From positions 1 through 8,308 of the forward strand of contig JBILKV010000193.1 in assembly GCA_044376515.1 (NCBI GenBank): 8,308 nt of DNA. Direction: 5' to 3'. Made by a program: the position numbers and the translations under genes. This DNA comes from Chth-196 sp044376515 (GTDB lineage: Bacteria > Verrucomicrobiota > Verrucomicrobiia > Chthoniobacterales > Chthoniobacteraceae). Shown piece after piece: positions 6,783 through 8,308 of the stretch. The first letter of the stretch is position 1. Each line of letters opens with the position of its first letter. The notes beneath the pieces are model-generated. The model searched no databases and was not told where the DNA came from. It saw only the letters and a list, made by a program, of their open reading frames with translations.

Positions 6783-7739
6783 TCAACGCTCCTTGGTTTT
6801 GGTCGGGAGCGGCCGAAGCGGTTCTGCGGCAAAACGCCGCCACTCGGCCTCCAACGCGGGGGCCTCCCGGAGTTGGGAATGAACAAGCAGTCCGTATTTC
6901 AGGTGCAACGGTTTGTCAGGTTCGACGGTGACCGGGGCGCGAAACGTCGTTGCGGCTCCCATCCAGCCGTCATTCCGAACATGGAATTCGACCGGGTGGT
7001 GCAGGTTATGCGGGTGGTCCAGCAGGGTGATGCCCTCGTCCAGGGTCCCGGTCACAGGACCGGAATAGTCCACCCAGCGGGCTGGTTTCCGAAAACATTC
7101 CCCCTCGTTCACGCCCCCCTCGGAATTGAGAATCCTGCCGCCACCGTCAGCCACTCCAATCGTTTTGGCCATGCGCACGCCCAGCAATCCGAAGGGGGTC
7201 TGGCCCAGAGTGATCGGGGCGTTTTTTGCCGACAGGTGCGTTTCAATGTCGATCCGCCAGAGATCGTTTCCCAAAACCACCAACTCCACCCGCCTCCACT
7301 CTTCCAGAAGGAGGATGCCGGTCTTGTCCTGCCAGCGCACTTTGGCCTCCAAGGCTCCACGGTCCGCTCCGTCCTCAAGCCGGGCGATATGCACACACTC
7401 AATGGTGCCACCGTTGTCCGCCCAAAAATCCGTGCCGCCAACGTCATGGTGGGAGATCCACACCGAATTGTGGTGCGAATGCGAAACGGGATCGTGCGGA
7501 TGCCCCATCCGGGTCAAGGGTCGTCCGGAGGGGCCGGTCACCGGATAAAGAAAAGGCCGCCGCATCCCGCCGCCGGCGTCAAATCCAAGCACCTGGGTGT
7601 TACCGATCCAAAATGACGCTCCCCATCGGGGTTCAGGTCGAACCTGGACAACAGGAGGCTCTTTCCGCTCCCCAAAGGCTGCTGGTGCCCAAGTAAAAGC
7701 CGAGGCGAACAGGAGCAAAATCAAAGAAACCGGGCGCAT
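6783..7739 (-). CDS. Secreted DUF6807 ('PmoA family') protein
   Basis: This 318-residue protein has a signal peptide (MRPVSLILLLFASAFTWAPA, cleavage likely near A21-G23). The body carries the hallmark block of the DUF6807 family, formerly annotated 'methane oxygenase PmoA': 'RPFLYPVTGPSGRPLTR' (61-77), followed by a histidine-rich run with H80, H82, H87, H89 and H90, then 'NSVWISHHDVGGTDFW' (91-106). Later blocks include 'GQTPFGLLGVRMA' (about 199-211) and 'HHPVEFHVRNDGW' (about 252-264), also typical. Despite the old name it has nothing to do with particulate methane monooxygenase. Such proteins are abundant in Verrucomicrobiota, Planctomycetota and Bacteroidota and are thought to belong to carbohydrate metabolism, but no activity is established. 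The start ATG 7739 fits the signal peptide, though an AT-rich stretch rather than a Shine-Dalgarno precedes it. Co-oriented with the downstream propeller gene, 144 bp away. Confidence 0.88.
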   Translation of the reverse strand: MRPVSLILLLFASAFTWAPAAFGERKEPPVVQVRPEPRWGASFWIGNTQVLGFDAGGGMRRPFLYPVTGPSGRPLTRMGHPHDPVSHSHHNSVWISHHDVGGTDFWADNGGTIECVHIARLEDGADRGALEAKVRWQDKTGILLLEEWRRVELVVLGNDLWRIDIETHLSAKNAPITLGQTPFGLLGVRMAKTIGVADGGGRILNSEGGVNEGECFRKPARWVDYSGPVTGTLDEGITLLDHPHNLHHPVEFHVRNDGWMGAATTFRAPVTVEPDKPLHLKYGLLVHSQLREAPALEAEWRRFAAEPLRPLPTKTKER

Positions 7740-8086
7740 GCTGAATAAAAATGAAGCGGTCGCGCACTAGAGCAAGAAATTCGGTGGGCGACCAAAGAAG
7801 GAAGCCCAAGTTTCGGCAGTGTTAGGATGGGCAGATGTTAAAGCTTTACGCAGCTCAAGTGACTGAAGGAGGGGGAGGCGGACGCCTGCCTCAGCTTTAG
7901 ACCACAACCCATCTTTCCGAGGAGTTTTTCTCTGCAGGGGCAGAAATTCTGGACCCAATGGCAACTCCACGGAATCGCCTAGGGACTGGGTGAAAACTCA
8001 GGACGCCAGTGACGGCGCCACCCGCGGAGTGGACCATCCGCTGGGCCAACCTATCGAGGGTGCCCTCTGAGCGGTTCGGGCCGGGG
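7740..8086. other. Intergenic stretch of lower GC, no convincing gene
   Basis: This 347-bp gap lies between the ftsH stop and the DUF6807 start. A 67-codon minus-strand frame (7970-7767) resembles no family I recognise and lacks a ribosome site. I regard it as non-coding. GC over 7761-7960 is about 53% by hand count, visibly lower than in the flanking genes. Within it, AGGCG-GA-CGCCT (7876-7887), nested in a GAGGC/GCCTC pair, forms a small inverted repeat. A promoter for the DUF6807 gene should be here, but I cannot pick one with confidence. The stretch could be the remnant of a dispersed intergenic repeat. Confidence 0.5.
7992..8019 (-). terminator. Possible terminator after ftsH
   Basis: On the minus strand, GGCGCC-GTCACT-GGCGTC (8019-8002) forms a 6-bp stem including one G-U pair. 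It begins about 70 nt past the ftsH stop, and a TTTTC run follows at 7996-7992 after CTGAG. The T-run is short and displaced, so this is only a weak candidate. A second stem, GCGGA/TCCGC (8024-8028 with 8037-8041), lies just upstream. Confidence 0.3.
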
Positions 8087-8308
8087 CTATGCAGGGGCGC
8101 TAGAGAGGCCGGGAGGCAGGTCTGTCACGGGTGGGGCGTCCTCGATCTTCCGCAGCGGCGGGGGTTGCGAGGGCGGACGGGGCGGAGGCGTGGGTGGGTT
8201 CTGGACGCTGCCGGAACTCATTATTTCTCGGATGTGGGAGGCATCCAGCGTCTCGTACTCGAGAAGCGCCCGCGCGATCGCCTCCAACGTGGAACGGTTT
8301 TGGGTCAG
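8087..8308 (-). CDS. ftsH: FtsH ATP-dependent zinc metalloprotease, C-terminal end only
   Basis: The last 73 codons plus TAG (8089-8087) of a gene that enters from the right edge. The sequence 'NRSTLEAIARALLEYETLD' followed by 'ASHIREIM' is the characteristic end of the M41 peptidase domain of FtsH, where the LLE-x-ETLD helix closes the protease ring. FtsH is the inner-membrane AAA+ protease that degrades misassembled membrane proteins and regulatory substrates; its ATPase and HEXXH zinc site lie outside the window. After the conserved end comes a 37-residue tail with 15 prolines (NPPTPPPRPP and on), a kind of tail I associate with verrucomicrobial FtsH. The final helix is so conserved that the assignment is firm despite the short piece. 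It is separated by 347 bp from the next gene on the strand. Confidence 0.9.
   Translation of the reverse strand: MTQNRSTLEAIARALLEYETLDASHIREIMSSGSVQNPPTPPPRPPSQPPPLRKIEDAPPVTDLPPGLSSAPA

Noticed and set aside
6558..7616. 352-codon plus-strand frame antisense to the DUF6807 and propeller genes
   Set aside because: It is the mirror of a high-GC coding region, with no recognisable domain, and the minus-strand frames show family motifs and signal peptides.
6783..7739. Methane monooxygenase subunit (PmoA)
   Set aside because: The protein is a soluble, exported DUF6807 member; true PmoA is a polytopic membrane subunit. The shared name is historical.
7767..7970. 67-codon minus-strand frame
   Set aside because: No family resemblance, no ribosome site, lower GC than neighbours; more likely intergenic or repeat-derived.

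Overview
The window is a GC-rich bacterial chromosome segment with seven genes that can be supported, two of them cut by the window ends. The best evidence for origin is the left-hand partial gene. It reads as a homologue of 'Verru_Chthon cassette protein A', a family I know only from Verrucomicrobiota. The proline-rich FtsH tail and the secreted DUF6807 and PQQ-propeller proteins at the right fit the same phylum (Verrucomicrobiota/Planctomycetota type gene content). I cannot place it below phylum level.

Layout. Positions 1-1220 (minus) hold the 5' part of the Verru_Chthon cassette protein A-like gene, open at the left edge. Next is a two-gene minus-strand unit: a PAP2-family membrane phosphatase (3501-2779), whose end overlaps the start of a full-length two-domain chromate transporter, chrA (2798-1446). 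A 95-bp divergent gap separates this unit from a plus-strand ArnT/PMT-type membrane glycosyltransferase (3597-5186). That gene converges, across a 132-bp gap with two inverted repeats, on a minus-strand secreted PQQ-like beta-propeller protein (6638-5319). Upstream of it on the same strand is a secreted DUF6807 ('PmoA family') protein (7739-6783). A 347-bp stretch of lower GC with no convincing gene follows. The right edge holds the last 73 codons of ftsH (minus, 8308-8087).

How the genes may work together. The divergent PAP2 phosphatase and ArnT-like transferase could both act on polyprenyl-phosphate chemistry at the cell envelope (inference). The DUF6807 and propeller proteins are both exported and co-oriented, but their gap contains terminator-like hairpins, so co-transcription is uncertain. 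ChrA is linked to the phosphatase by a 20-nt overlap that suggests translational coupling. The cassette protein A points to a poorly understood, pilin-related Verrucomicrobia gene cassette whose remainder probably lies left of the window.

I see no tRNA, rRNA, CRISPR array, insertion sequence or canonical Shine-Dalgarno-driven operon. Most starts here lack a good Shine-Dalgarno sequence, so they were chosen from in-frame stops, overlaps and signal peptides.
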